A DNA stretch of 64,000 bases from Mycobacterium sp. PSTR-4-N (lineage in GTDB: Bacteria; Actinomycetota; Actinomycetes; Mycobacteriales; Mycobacteriaceae): NCBI RefSeq assembly GCF_022348085.1, contig NZ_JAKRFN010000018.1:1-64000 (forward strand), written 5' to 3'. Made by a program: the position numbers and the translations under genes. How positions within the stretch are numbered: the stretch's first letter is position 1; each line of letters begins with the position of its first letter. The notes below the pieces were generated by a model. The model was not told the DNA's origin. It made no database searches and saw only the letters and a program-made list of their open reading frames with translations. Shown piece by piece: positions 24,346-33,148 of this stretch.

Positions 24346-26444
24346 CGTGAACATCCCTTCGCCTGGTAGCGGTAGACGGTGGTGGTCTCGTCCTGCAGGC
24401 GAACGCACCACTGCGGACTCCCGGCGAACTGAGCCTCGAACCGGTCGACGGCGTCTGGCGTCGCGTAGCCGAAGTAGGTGAACGCCGCCTTGGCGTCGTC
24501 GGTGAAGACGACGTACGTCTCCCCCGGGCTCGCGGCGGCCTGCGCGGTGACGTCGTCGAACTGCCGGCCGTCCGGGAAACCGTCGAGGAAGCCGGGCCAC
24601 TTCTCGACGACCGGGGTGTCGAACGAGTCGTTCTGCGCGGCGAAGTCGACCCACCTGGCCGTCGCGCGGGTGGGCATCCCCGCCGAGTGCAGGCTCCACA
24701 GGGTGGCCGGTGGCCGCGCGCTGTCGACGAGGCTGTTCAGCAGCGCCAGTTCGGAGGGCCGGGCCATGTTCAGATACCAGTTGCCGTAGTACCCCTGCAG
24801 GCCGGCGGCGGCGATCGCCGCGAGCGCCGCGGCGGCGACGTAGTGCGCGAGCGGCCGGGTGAAGGCGGCGACGGCCAACGGGGCGATCAGCACGGCGGCG
24901 CCGGGAACCGCATAGAGGTAGACGCGGAAGATGGCCTCACCGCCGTAGCTGCTGAACATCAACAGCACGAACGGGCTGAACGCGAGGATCACGGGTATTG
25001 CGACGGGGCGCTTTCTGCGCCACCACACCACCGCCGCCACCACGGCCAGCAGCATGACCGTCGCCGACAGCCCCCGGCACACCAGCGACGTGGTCACCTT
25101 CGCGAGCGAGCCCGCGTACTCCGCATTCCCCGAACCATTGGCCAGGGGGTTGAGGCTCGACAGCCCGCCGTGTTCGAACACGATGTAGCGCCGCGGGTAC
25201 AGGTAGCCGAAAAGTACTGCGACATAGCCGATCAGCGTCCAACGCGGGCGCAGGTGGCCGGTGACCGCCAACGCCAGCACGACCCCGAAGATCCAGTACG
25301 GCGTCAACTGGTGGGTCGGAACCAGCGCCGCGAACAGAGCGAACGCCAGCCACCCGGCGCGGCGGTCGGCCCGCGACGCCAGCAGCGCCACGACGATGCC
25401 CAGCCCCAGCACGAATCCGTATGCCTGAGGGGCGAAGTAGTCCTGGGCCACCCAGTTGGCCAGCTCGGCGATCATCACCGCGGCGAGCACCGCCCGCCGG
25501 TCCAGACCCAGCATGGCGGCCAGCGAGCCGACCACCAGCGCCAGCACGGCGTGGATGACCGGGGCGAACCAGTGCGCGACGGATGTCGGGTCCAGCGTGG
25601 TGATGTCGCTGAACCAGGCGAACGTGGTGAAGAACGCCGGCCATTCCCGGTAGACGTCGACGCCGGTGGGTGGCAGAACCCGGTGGGTCAGCAGGTAATC
25701 GACGATGCCGAGATGCTTGTAGGTCCACGCGTACATCGGCAGGTCCGTGATGAGCGTGGCGGTCAGCCGCAGCACCATGATCGTCGCGACGATGGCGGCG
25801 GCCGCGGTGAGCAGTGCGTTGCGGCGCAGCGCCGCAACGAACGTCGCGACGAGCACCGCGGCCAGCACCACCAGTGCCGGTCCGGTCCCGGTCGCCAGCA
25901 ACCCGAACGGCGACGGTGCGGCGTTCGCCATACCCGGCAGCGCCACCGCCCACGCGCACAGCACCGCCACGATGACGAGGTAGGGCGCGCTCACTCGCCA
26001 TGACTGCGGGAGCAGCGTGACAGGAACGCGCAGCGGCGGGTGCGGGCGACGCAGCGCGCACAGCACCGCCGAGGCGGCGACGGCGGCCACCAGGGCCACG
26101 AGCAGCGGCGCCGGTAGCCAGTCACCCAGCCACGTGACCGTGACCGTGCCGGCGGCGGCCGCCGCCATCCCGGTCGTCGGGACGATCGCCACGGCTGCCG
26201 CGACGGGTACTCGCAACCACAGCACCGCCGCCATGCCCGGTCCCGTGAGAACGAACACGGTCAGCAGAACCGCCCGCGCCGGGGCGCCGATCGGTGCCAG
26301 GGCCAGAAGGCCGGCCACCGCGGAAACCAACGTCAACCACTCCGGCCGCAACGCGTCGACCCGACGCCGCGGGGGCGCCACGGCGCGATGCCGGCCGCGC
26401 ACCTGCGGGCGCGGTGATGTGGGCCGTTCCAACAGGTCAGTCAC
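24342..26444 (-). CDS. polytopic membrane protein, candidate GT-C glycosyltransferase or glycan polymerase
   Basis: A 700-residue protein with about 12-14 membrane helices from residue 37 to 555, then a C-terminal soluble domain (about 560-700) that is likely extracytoplasmic. A large loop after the mid-protein helices carries Trp/Tyr and acidic residues (TYKHLGIVDYLLTHRVLPP, then DVYREWPAFFTTF), the kind of loop in which GT-C enzymes bind lipid-linked sugar. No family was recognised with certainty. Gene order next to the flippase suggests a Wzy-like polymerase or a lipid-linked-sugar transferase. GTG at 26444 overlaps the upstream gene by 8 bp. Confidence 0.75.
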   Translation of the reverse strand: MTDLLERPTSPRPQVRGRHRAVAPPRRRVDALRPEWLTLVSAVAGLLALAPIGAPARAVLLTVFVLTGPGMAAVLWLRVPVAAAVAIVPTTGMAAAAAGTVTVTWLGDWLPAPLLVALVAAVAASAVLCALRRPHPPLRVPVTLLPQSWRVSAPYLVIVAVLCAWAVALPGMANAAPSPFGLLATGTGPALVVLAAVLVATFVAALRRNALLTAAAAIVATIMVLRLTATLITDLPMYAWTYKHLGIVDYLLTHRVLPPTGVDVYREWPAFFTTFAWFSDITTLDPTSVAHWFAPVIHAVLALVVGSLAAMLGLDRRAVLAAVMIAELANWVAQDYFAPQAYGFVLGLGIVVALLASRADRRAGWLAFALFAALVPTHQLTPYWIFGVVLALAVTGHLRPRWTLIGYVAVLFGYLYPRRYIVFEHGGLSSLNPLANGSGNAEYAGSLAKVTTSLVCRGLSATVMLLAVVAAVVWWRRKRPVAIPVILAFSPFVLLMFSSYGGEAIFRVYLYAVPGAAVLIAPLAVAAFTRPLAHYVAAAALAAIAAAGLQGYYGNWYLNMARPSELALLNSLVDSARPPATLWSLHSAGMPTRATARWVDFAAQNDSFDTPVVEKWPGFLDGFPDGRQFDDVTAQAAASPGETYVVFTDDAKAAFTYFGYATPDAVDRFEAQFAGSPQWCVRLQDETTTVYRYQAKGCSR

Positions 26445-28548
26445 CGGTCACCCGCACCCAGTCGACCGTCATCGCGGCAGGAGACGGCGTGGAGGCATCG
26501 GCCGGTCCGGGCCAGGACCCGCCCACGGCGACGTTGAGGAGCAGATAGAACGGCTTGTCGAAGACCCATTGCTGGTCCGGCGGCAGATCCGCCTCCCGGA
26601 ACACCGCGGTGGTGCGGTCGTCGACGCCCATCGTGATCACCCCGGGGTCGCGCTGCACCCAGTAGGTGTGGAAGTCGTCGACGAAGGACGGCTGGATCGG
26701 CTCGGTGCTCGCGAGCTTGTATTCGCGCCCGTCGGAGTCGGGGCCGATCGCCCCGTTGTGGATGAAGTCGGCGCCCGCGATGGTCTCCACCACGTCGAGT
26801 TCGCCGCTGCGCGGCCAGCCGACCTGGTCGATGTCGTCGCCCAGCAGCCAGAACGCCGGGTGCAGGCCCGTGCCCCGGGGCAGCTGCAGTCGTGCCTCCG
26901 CGCGCCCGTGCACGAACGACAGCTTGTCCTTGGTGGTCAGCCTGGCGGAGGTGAACCCGTCGCCGTCGCGGCGAGCCGTGATCACCAGGTGACCGTCGCC
27001 GTCGAGCGCCGCGTTCTCCACGGAGTCGGTGTAGGTCTGCGCCTCGCCGTTGCCCCAGCCGCCGCCGCCGAGGTCGTACCCCCAGCGCGCAGGATCGGGA
27101 CGGCTGCCTGCAGGACCGTTGAAGTCGTCGAACATCACCACGGCTGCCGACGCGGTGGGCCGGTCGATCGTGCACAGCAGCGTCACCGGCACGACGGTGA
27201 CCACAAGCAGCGTCCCGGCTCTGAGCCAGGCCCGCCCCGTCCGGCGTCGGCGGGGTTCGTCCTCACCGTCACCACTCACCCGGCGCAGCCACGCAACACA
27301 GGGTCCGATCAGGATGATCGCCGACAACGTCTCGGCGGCCAGGTACGCCCACCCGACGCCGACGATGCCCATCGAGCGGGTGGCGAACCAGGAGCCGGCG
27401 ATGATCACCGCGGTCATCAGCGCCTGCACGCTCAGATAGAGGCCCAGTCGGCGGCGCACGCGGGAGAAGCCCTCGTACACCGCGGCTACCCCGGACAACG
27501 GCAAGAACGCGGCGGCCAGCCACAGCAGACCGTGCGCCTCGGCGCGGTACTCCGGTCCGGCGATGCTGAGCATCAGCGGGCCCGCCAGGACCAGGCCCGC
27601 GGACGCGGCGATCGCCACGGCCGCCAACGTGCGCACCATGCGCCAGGACAGCGCGGCGATCTGGTCCGGGTGCGCGGCCACCTCGGCGACGTAGGGGCTG
27701 ACGACGAGGTGCAGCATCAGGTAGAGCGCGCTGATCATCGCCCACGCGACCGCGAAGTAGGCGTTGGCGGCCTCCCCGACCTGGGTCACGACGATCAGCG
27801 GGACCACCAGGGGTCCGATGGACCACAGCGACGCGATGCCGAACGACGATCCGAAGTAGGACCACATCTGGCGACGCGGCGGCAGATCCGGCTCGCGCTG
27901 CCAGCGGGCGTGGGTACGGCTGCGCCGATCCAGCACGACGTAGGTGCACAGCGCCGCCACGGCGGCGGTCAGCGTCCAGCTCAGCACGATGGTCGCGGCG
28001 TGGTCCCAGACCGCCAGCGCCGCCACCGCGGCCAGCTTCGCGACCGCGTGCACGAGGTTCTTCACCGCGGCCCAGCGCGCCACCCCGAGACCGGCCGACG
28101 CCTTGTCGAGCAGCGCGAAGACGGCGAGCACGAGCACCATCAGCGGGAAACCGATGATCGCCGAGGGAGTCTGGAACAAGGGGTCGCGCGGACCGAACGC
28201 CACGAGTGCGGCGCCGGTCAGCACACCCATGGCCGCGACGAGCACGAATCCGCGGCGCAGCAGGTCGGGTGCGCGCCTGCCGGCGACGGGCAGGAACCGC
28301 TCGTAGAGAACGTCGATGCCGAGGGTGGACATCGTCGACAGCAGCACCGCCGAGGTGATGAGTGCCGACGCCAGACCCACCTGGGCAGGTGGGAACAACC
28401 GCGCTGCCACCGCCCAGAAGGCAAGGCCCAGAACGCCTGTCGACGCCGTCGACAGGATCAGCGCGACGGTGTTGAGCCTCAGGTTCTGCGCGGCCGTCGG
28501 GTCATCTCCGGTGCCGTCACGTCGGTGCGTCGCGAGTGCCGGGCTCAT
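26437..28548 (-). CDS. fusion: Wzx/MATE-like polysaccharide flippase + GH16 glycoside hydrolase
   Basis: A 703-residue fusion. Residues about 22-425 form a 12-helix lipopolysaccharide-transport flippase. A basic linker (EPRRRRTGR) and one more helix (about 442-460) follow. Residues about 470-703 are a GH16 laminarinase-type beta-jelly-roll with the catalytic ExDxxE motif S-G-E-L-D-V-V-E (E583, D585, E588) and WGNGEAQTYTDSVENA. The extra helix would place the hydrolase outside the membrane. It would thus flip a lipid-linked glycan and cut or remodel it, probably at beta-1,3 or beta-1,4 links. ATG overlaps the upstream stop (ATGA). Confidence 0.88.
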   Translation of the reverse strand: MSPALATHRRDGTGDDPTAAQNLRLNTVALILSTASTGVLGLAFWAVAARLFPPAQVGLASALITSAVLLSTMSTLGIDVLYERFLPVAGRRAPDLLRRGFVLVAAMGVLTGAALVAFGPRDPLFQTPSAIIGFPLMVLVLAVFALLDKASAGLGVARWAAVKNLVHAVAKLAAVAALAVWDHAATIVLSWTLTAAVAALCTYVVLDRRSRTHARWQREPDLPPRRQMWSYFGSSFGIASLWSIGPLVVPLIVVTQVGEAANAYFAVAWAMISALYLMLHLVVSPYVAEVAAHPDQIAALSWRMVRTLAAVAIAASAGLVLAGPLMLSIAGPEYRAEAHGLLWLAAAFLPLSGVAAVYEGFSRVRRRLGLYLSVQALMTAVIIAGSWFATRSMGIVGVGWAYLAAETLSAIILIGPCVAWLRRVSGDGEDEPRRRRTGRAWLRAGTLLVVTVVPVTLLCTIDRPTASAAVVMFDDFNGPAGSRPDPARWGYDLGGGGWGNGEAQTYTDSVENAALDGDGHLVITARRDGDGFTSARLTTKDKLSFVHGRAEARLQLPRGTGLHPAFWLLGDDIDQVGWPRSGELDVVETIAGADFIHNGAIGPDSDGREYKLASTEPIQPSFVDDFHTYWVQRDPGVITMGVDDRTTAVFREADLPPDQQWVFDKPFYLLLNVAVGGSWPGPADASTPSPAAMTVDWVRVTGD

Positions 28549-29843
28549 CGTGGCACCGCCAAGGGGGCCACGGACCGCCCTTCCCGCCGCGCGGCGCGGT
28601 AGGCCCGAAAGCCGGCCAGCACCGATCGCCAGGCCGGCGTGGTGAGTCCCTCGGGCAGCAGATGAGCCAGTTCGTCAGCCGGTCTCGAGGTGGCCGCCGA
28701 CGCCGCCAGGTAGGTCGCGAACTGAGGTGCTTTGACCACCGCGGTGCCGAAGGCCCGGGGAGCGATCGCGGGATCCAGCGCGATCTTGGCGATCCAGGCG
28801 CCGAGCCCCACTCCGTAGGTCCGGCTCTGCGCGGCCAGTCCCTCACTGCTGGCGCGGTGACGATGCCACACGATCGACGCCGGGTCGTACACCAGTTGGC
28901 CGCCGTCGCGCAGCAGTCGGAAGAACATGTCGAGGTCTTCGCCGCCGCCGCTCGGGGAGCCGGCTCCGAGCGCCTCGTCGAAACCACCGACCCGTATCAC
29001 CGCGGCGCGATCGACGGCGAAGTTCGCCCCGGTGCCGTAGTGCCCGACGGCGAACGGGAACAGCGGGATGTCGAGCGGCGGTGCCGCCCAGTCGAAGACG
29101 CGCGCGCGCAGGCAGGTCGACCAGCCGACCCGGGCGTCGAAGTACGCCTGAGCAGGGGTCCGCAGTTCCGCGGCAGGGACAAGACCGGAGACACACGAGA
29201 CGGCGTCACCGCGGGTGAACCCGCGGGCGACCGCGGTGAGCCAGTGCCTGTCGACGACGACGTCGTCGTCGGTGAACGCCACCACGTCCCCCGCGGCAGC
29301 CAGCAGACCCGTGTTGCGGGCCCGGGACAATCCCGGGCGCGGTTCGTCGATCACCCGGACCCGGGCGTCGCCGAGCCCGGCGACGTACCGGTGCGTGGCG
29401 TCGGTGGCCGCGGCGTTGTCCACGACGATGATCTCGAGGTCCGGGTAGTCCACCGCCCGGACCGAGTCGAGCGCAGTCTGCAGCATCGACACCCGGTCTC
29501 GGGTACAGATCACGACCGTGATCGCGGGAGCCGGTTGCGGCAGGGCCGGCGGTGCCGACGGGTGGGGCAGCGCGGCTGCCGCCGCGCGCAGCCGATCGGC
29601 GTCGACGGTTCCGTCGGTGACGTCGAGGGACACGAATCCGAGCGGGCCACCGTCGGCGCGTATCAGCAGGCACGCCCGAGCGAAGCCGCTCGCCTCACGC
29701 AGTCGATACCTCGGCGCGTCGCTGTCTGCGCCGAGCGCGTCGACCCACACCTCACCGATCCAGGTCGCGCCATCCCAGGTGGGGGCCTCGGCAGCCGGAA
29801 GGACCGGGGCGATCGTGGCCTCGGGCAGGGTCAGATCGGTCAT
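28545..29843 (-). CDS. family 2 glycosyltransferase with N-terminal extension
   Basis: A 432-residue inverting glycosyltransferase. The GT2 domain runs from about 107 to 340: VVICTRDR (nucleotide site), IIVVDNAA, GLSRARNTGL, metal motif FTDDDVVVD and GGGEDLDMFFRLLRDGG (acceptor/catalytic region). The first 105 residues form an extra domain of unknown role (PTWDGATWIGEVWVDALG). Donor and acceptor unknown. ATG at 29843 overlaps the upstream stop (ATGA), and its own stop overlaps the flippase start. Confidence 0.88.
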   Translation of the reverse strand: MTDLTLPEATIAPVLPAAEAPTWDGATWIGEVWVDALGADSDAPRYRLREASGFARACLLIRADGGPLGFVSLDVTDGTVDADRLRAAAAALPHPSAPPALPQPAPAITVVICTRDRVSMLQTALDSVRAVDYPDLEIIVVDNAAATDATHRYVAGLGDARVRVIDEPRPGLSRARNTGLLAAAGDVVAFTDDDVVVDRHWLTAVARGFTRGDAVSCVSGLVPAAELRTPAQAYFDARVGWSTCLRARVFDWAAPPLDIPLFPFAVGHYGTGANFAVDRAAVIRVGGFDEALGAGSPSGGGEDLDMFFRLLRDGGQLVYDPASIVWHRHRASSEGLAAQSRTYGVGLGAWIAKIALDPAIAPRAFGTAVVKAPQFATYLAASAATSRPADELAHLLPEGLTTPAWRSVLAGFRAYRAARREGRSVAPLAVPR

Positions 29844-30814
29844 GAGCCCGCACCACCCCGACGGGCCACCGCGCCGCGCAGGTAGCCCGCGGTCGTGACG
29901 ACGAGGCCGGCCACGATCATGGCCGCGCGCCTCCTACCGCCACGCTGCGGCGACGTCACCTCGCGGATCACCGCGCGCGGGAGCACCCGCATGGCGTAAC
30001 TCTGTTCGCTGTCCAGCGATTTCGGCGCAGCGGCCAGCCGGGTCACCACCGCTTTGGACAACCCTTCGTGATAGCAGCGGCGCAGGAAGTATCGCGGCGT
30101 GGCGCGATCGGCGCTGACGTGGTGCGACACCGCCGCCGACGGATCGAGCAGGACGCGGTCCCCCGGGCGCTGCGCGCGCAACCGCAGGAACAACTCGGTC
30201 TCCTCGCCGCCGACCGGCACCGACCCCACCCGGCCGACCTCGGAGCGGAATCCGCCGATCTCGCCGAAGACCGATCGACGCAGCGACATGTTGCAGCCCA
30301 ACGGATTTCGGACGGACGTCACGTGCTGTGGCTGCCCGACGTAGCTGCAGCCCACCACCCAGTCGAATTCGGCGGGCATCCAACTCGGCCGGCCGGACGG
30401 CCAGACCGGCGCGGCGTGGCCCCCGACACCGATCACCCCGGGGTCGCCGTAGTGCGTCAGCAACGCAGCACTCCAGCCCGGTTGCGCCGCGGCGTCGTCG
30501 TCGAGAAAGGCGACGATCTCGCCATCGCTTGCCGCGACTCCGGTGTTGCGGGCGTCTGAGAGCCCGCGTTGTCCGGTGTTGCGGCACAACATGATCCGAG
30601 GATCGGCACCGAAGCACCCGGTTGCCCGGTCGTACAACTCCTCGTTGTGGTCGATGACGATGACCAGCTGATTCACCGTATCTGGTTCAGCGAGAACAGA
30701 TTCCACCGCTCGGCACAGATCGACCCAGCGCTCGAGAGTGTAGGCGCAGATCACGACCGACAGGCTGGGCGCCGGTCGGCGCACCTGCGGATCATCGACG
30801 TTCTGCAAAAGCAT
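29840..30814 (-). CDS. family 2 glycosyltransferase
   Basis: A 324-residue GT2 enzyme: VVICAYTLERW, VIVIDHNEELY, GLSDARNTGV, FLDDDAAAQPGW (DDD metal site) and VGGEETELFLRLR. A hydrophobic C-terminal segment (about 296-312) may associate with the membrane. ATG at 30814 lies inside the end of the upstream GT2 gene (23 bp overlap); in-frame codons farther upstream would extend it into that gene and give no sensible protein. Probably adds one residue of the repeat unit. Confidence 0.87.
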   Translation of the reverse strand: MLLQNVDDPQVRRPAPSLSVVICAYTLERWVDLCRAVESVLAEPDTVNQLVIVIDHNEELYDRATGCFGADPRIMLCRNTGQRGLSDARNTGVAASDGEIVAFLDDDAAAQPGWSAALLTHYGDPGVIGVGGHAAPVWPSGRPSWMPAEFDWVVGCSYVGQPQHVTSVRNPLGCNMSLRRSVFGEIGGFRSEVGRVGSVPVGGEETELFLRLRAQRPGDRVLLDPSAAVSHHVSADRATPRYFLRRCYHEGLSKAVVTRLAAAPKSLDSEQSYAMRVLPRAVIREVTSPQRGGRRRAAMIVAGLVVTTAGYLRGAVARRGGAGS

Positions 30815-31760
30815 CGCCGTGGAGGTCCTTTCCCGCTCGCCTGGCCGCCGCACACCGGCGCCGGTCGCGCAGGTTGGAAAGGGCGTACAGACCGGTGCGA
30901 CGCAGCTGCATGTCGTAGGACCGCAGCCGGCCGTAGAGCACATCGCCGGTGGTGACGCGCCAGCGTGTGTCACCGGCCAAGCCGTCACTGAAACCCAGCT
31001 GCTGCCGGAGTTGCGAACGCGCCGAGGTCATGGCCGTGGTGGACCCGCTGGCGATCCGGAACGCGGCCAACGTCGAGGGGATGCCGAAGAAGTCACCACG
31101 ATCGAGGAGGCGGACCCACAGGTCCAGTTCGCTGAGAAACGACGTGACGTGCCGGAAGCCGCCGCAGCGGTCGAAGTCCTCACGCCGGAACATGGCCGCG
31201 ACGGGCGGTCCGATCGGATTGGTGCCGCTACGCACGATCCGCCGCACCACACGGCCGGCCGGCTGCAAGCCCACGATGCCGGGGAGCCCGCGGTCGGGCC
31301 GCATCATCGCGCCGCAGTCGTCGACGAAGTCGGTGCGGGCCGAGACCAGGGTCACCGTCGGCATCGTGTCGAGAACCGATGCCTGCACACGCAGGCAGCT
31401 CGGCTCGACGATGTCGTCGGCACACACCACCTTCACGTATCTCCCTCGACTTTCCTGCACCGCGATGTTGAAGTTGTCCATCATCGGGACGGTGACGTCG
31501 TTGCGCAGCACGCGAACTCGCGGATCGTCGATCCTCTCGAGGATCTGCGCGGTGTCATCGCTGCTGTTGTTGTCGATGACCACGACTTCGAAGTCTTCGC
31601 AGTCCTGGTCCAGTGCGCTCGCCAGCGTGGCCGCCAGGTGGCGGCCCGCCTGATAGGCCGGGATACAGATCGAGACGCGCGGGCGCGGCGCCTGCTCACG
31701 CATCTCGCGAACCGGCGCCGTCCTCGACGTGATCGCCGTCGTCGTCGTGATACCAGCCAT
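30792..31760 (-). CDS. family 2 glycosyltransferase
   Basis: A 322-residue GT2: VSICIPAYQAGRHL (about 29-42), VVVIDNNSSDDT, VKVVCADDIVEP (D-D metal motif) and SELDLWVRLLDRG. The basic C-terminus (RDRRRCAAARRAGK) may contact the inner membrane. ATG at 31760 is preceded by GGGGGGAAG. It follows the dolichol-phosphate-mannose-synthase-like gene by 23 bp. Confidence 0.87.
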   Translation of the reverse strand: MAGITTTTAITSRTAPVREMREQAPRPRVSICIPAYQAGRHLAATLASALDQDCEDFEVVVIDNNSSDDTAQILERIDDPRVRVLRNDVTVPMMDNFNIAVQESRGRYVKVVCADDIVEPSCLRVQASVLDTMPTVTLVSARTDFVDDCGAMMRPDRGLPGIVGLQPAGRVVRRIVRSGTNPIGPPVAAMFRREDFDRCGGFRHVTSFLSELDLWVRLLDRGDFFGIPSTLAAFRIASGSTTAMTSARSQLRQQLGFSDGLAGDTRWRVTTGDVLYGRLRSYDMQLRRTGLYALSNLRDRRRCAAARRAGKDLHGDAFAERR

Positions 31761-31783
31761 GTCGTCTTCCCCCCGGTCGACTC

Positions 31784-32623
31784 TTACTTCTCGGCCGCCA
31801 GAGCCTGTAGCACCCGGCCCGAGACACCCGTGTTGTGATCGCGAAGAACGGTGCGCAGCACCCGTATGCCGTCGCGGAACGCGCGCAGATTGGACGTGCC
31901 GTAGCGGCGCGGCATCTCCATGCTCGGTACCTCGGCGACGCGCAGCCCGGCCTGCATGGCCCGCACCGTCATCTCCGCTTCGATCTCGAAACCGGTGGCC
32001 TGCAACGACATCACCTCGAGGTAGCGGCGATGGAAGGCGCAGAAGCCGTAGCAGAGATCGGTGAGTTCGGCGTCGAAGGCGGAGTTGAACACCCGCAGCA
32101 GGAACTTGTTGCCCAGCCGGCGCAGCGGGGTGATGTCCGACGACCCCCCACCGGCGATGAAGCGGGAACCCTTGACGAAGTCGTAGCCGCTGGAGAGGAA
32201 GTGCAGGAAGTGTCTGATCTCCTGCGGCGCCATGCTCCCGTCGGCGTCCATCATCACGATCACGTCGCCGGTGGCCGCGCGAAAACCGGTCCGTAGCGCG
32301 TCACCCTTACCGGAGCCCTGCTGGGACACCACGCGGATGTCGGGCCGGCAGCTCTGCGCGGTGATGACGGTGGCATCGGTCGAATTGCCGTCCACGAGCA
32401 CGATCTCGTCCACATCGTCGGTGATCTGTTCGAGCACCCAGGCAACGTTGCGCGCTTCGTTGCGGACCGGAATCACGAGACTGACCGTCATCGTCGGTCG
32501 GCCGGCGGCTCGCCGGCCGACGCCAGACCCGGCGCTCAGGCCGGTGCCATGGTTGGCACTGAGCAGACTGGCCGCACGCGGCGCAGTCGCGTCATGCCCA
32601 TTCTGGGCTACCACTTCAGTCAC
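31784..32623 (-). CDS. family 2 glycosyltransferase, polyprenyl-phosphate sugar synthase-like
   Basis: A 279-residue GT2 resembling dolichol/polyprenol-phosphate mannosyl- or glucosyltransferases: VSLVIPVRNEARNV (about 47-60), VLVDGNSTDAT, GKGDALRTGF, MMDADGSMAP (DAD metal site) and KGSRFIAGG. It could charge a polyprenyl phosphate for the membrane enzymes of the island. GTG at 32623 gives a 44-residue polar leader; ATG at 32491 (MTVSLVIP) is a possible alternative. First gene of the operon, next to the 525 bp control region. Confidence 0.86.
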   Translation of the reverse strand: MTEVVAQNGHDATAPRAASLLSANHGTGLSAGSGVGRRAAGRPTMTVSLVIPVRNEARNVAWVLEQITDDVDEIVLVDGNSTDATVITAQSCRPDIRVVSQQGSGKGDALRTGFRAATGDVIVMMDADGSMAPQEIRHFLHFLSSGYDFVKGSRFIAGGGSSDITPLRRLGNKFLLRVFNSAFDAELTDLCYGFCAFHRRYLEVMSLQATGFEIEAEMTVRAMQAGLRVAEVPSMEMPRRYGTSNLRAFRDGIRVLRTVLRDHNTGVSGRVLQALAAEK

Positions 32624-32984
32624 CCTGACTCCCGTTCTGTTCGACGTTGGCGACGCTCCTCGCGGTCCCTGTGCCGTCGCTCACGGAGCGGCCAGTGCAA
32701 AGAGCGCAATGTTCGCTGCGCTGACAGCGACTGGATCAGGAAACGTCCGGTTTGCACGCTAGCAGTGCCCGCGCATGCCGTCTAGGCAAAGTTTTCGAGG
32801 CCTCAGCTAACCGTTTTCGGCTAGGTGCCTGTTAATCGGCGAGCCCGTCAAACTATAGCTTTCATCTGCAGCGACAGCCCCTGCGTTGCAGCTTCTGTCA
32901 TAAACCAAGTGTCACAAATCGGAAAGAACTTGCAGTGTTGTGCAGACTTGGCAAACACATCTGCACCATGGTCCGTACCACCTG

Positions 32985-33000
32985 TGTGACGCAATTCACA
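32985..33000. promoter_or_regulatory. CRP-type operator TGTGA-N6-TCACA
   Basis: TGTGACGCAATTCACA matches the cAMP receptor protein consensus (mycobacterial CRP, corynebacterial GlxR) at all ten defined positions. It is centred about 370 bp upstream of the first glycosyltransferase start, so either the leader is long or the site acts from a distance. Confidence 0.7.
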
Positions 33001-33095
33001 GAAGTCCAAATCATAAATTTTGGCGGACGGGGTCGCTTGTTACGTCTAAGCAAAATTTGTTGCGCCCGCTGCGTACGGTTTCACCACGCACACCC

Positions 33096-33127
33096 GACCA
33101 AGCCTCCACAGAGGTGGAGGCTCGGTC
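33096..33127 (-). terminator. hairpin terminator after regX3
   Basis: Stem AGCCTCCAC/GTGGAGGCT with an AGAG loop, extended by GACC/GGTC after one mismatch. It begins 21 bp beyond the regX3 stop. No U-tract follows, as is common for mycobacterial terminators. It would separate senX3-regX3 from the glycan operon on the same strand. Confidence 0.75.
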
Positions 33128-33148
33128 ATCTCGCTTCGGCGGGGCGGG

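Larger units (their letters stand above)
32624..33148. other. 525 bp gene-free, AT-richer control region of the glycan island
   Basis: No credible gene. Base composition drops sharply between about 32,760 and 33,060 compared with both flanks, which is typical of a regulated or Lsr2-bound promoter in mycobacteria. It holds an exact CRP-type site (32985-33000), an 8-bp inverted repeat AAATTTTG/CAAAATTT (33015-33022 and 33051-33058), a weak -10-like TAGCGT on the minus strand (32756-32761) and the regX3 terminator (33096-33127). The transcript leader of the operon may be over 100 nt. Confidence 0.8.
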
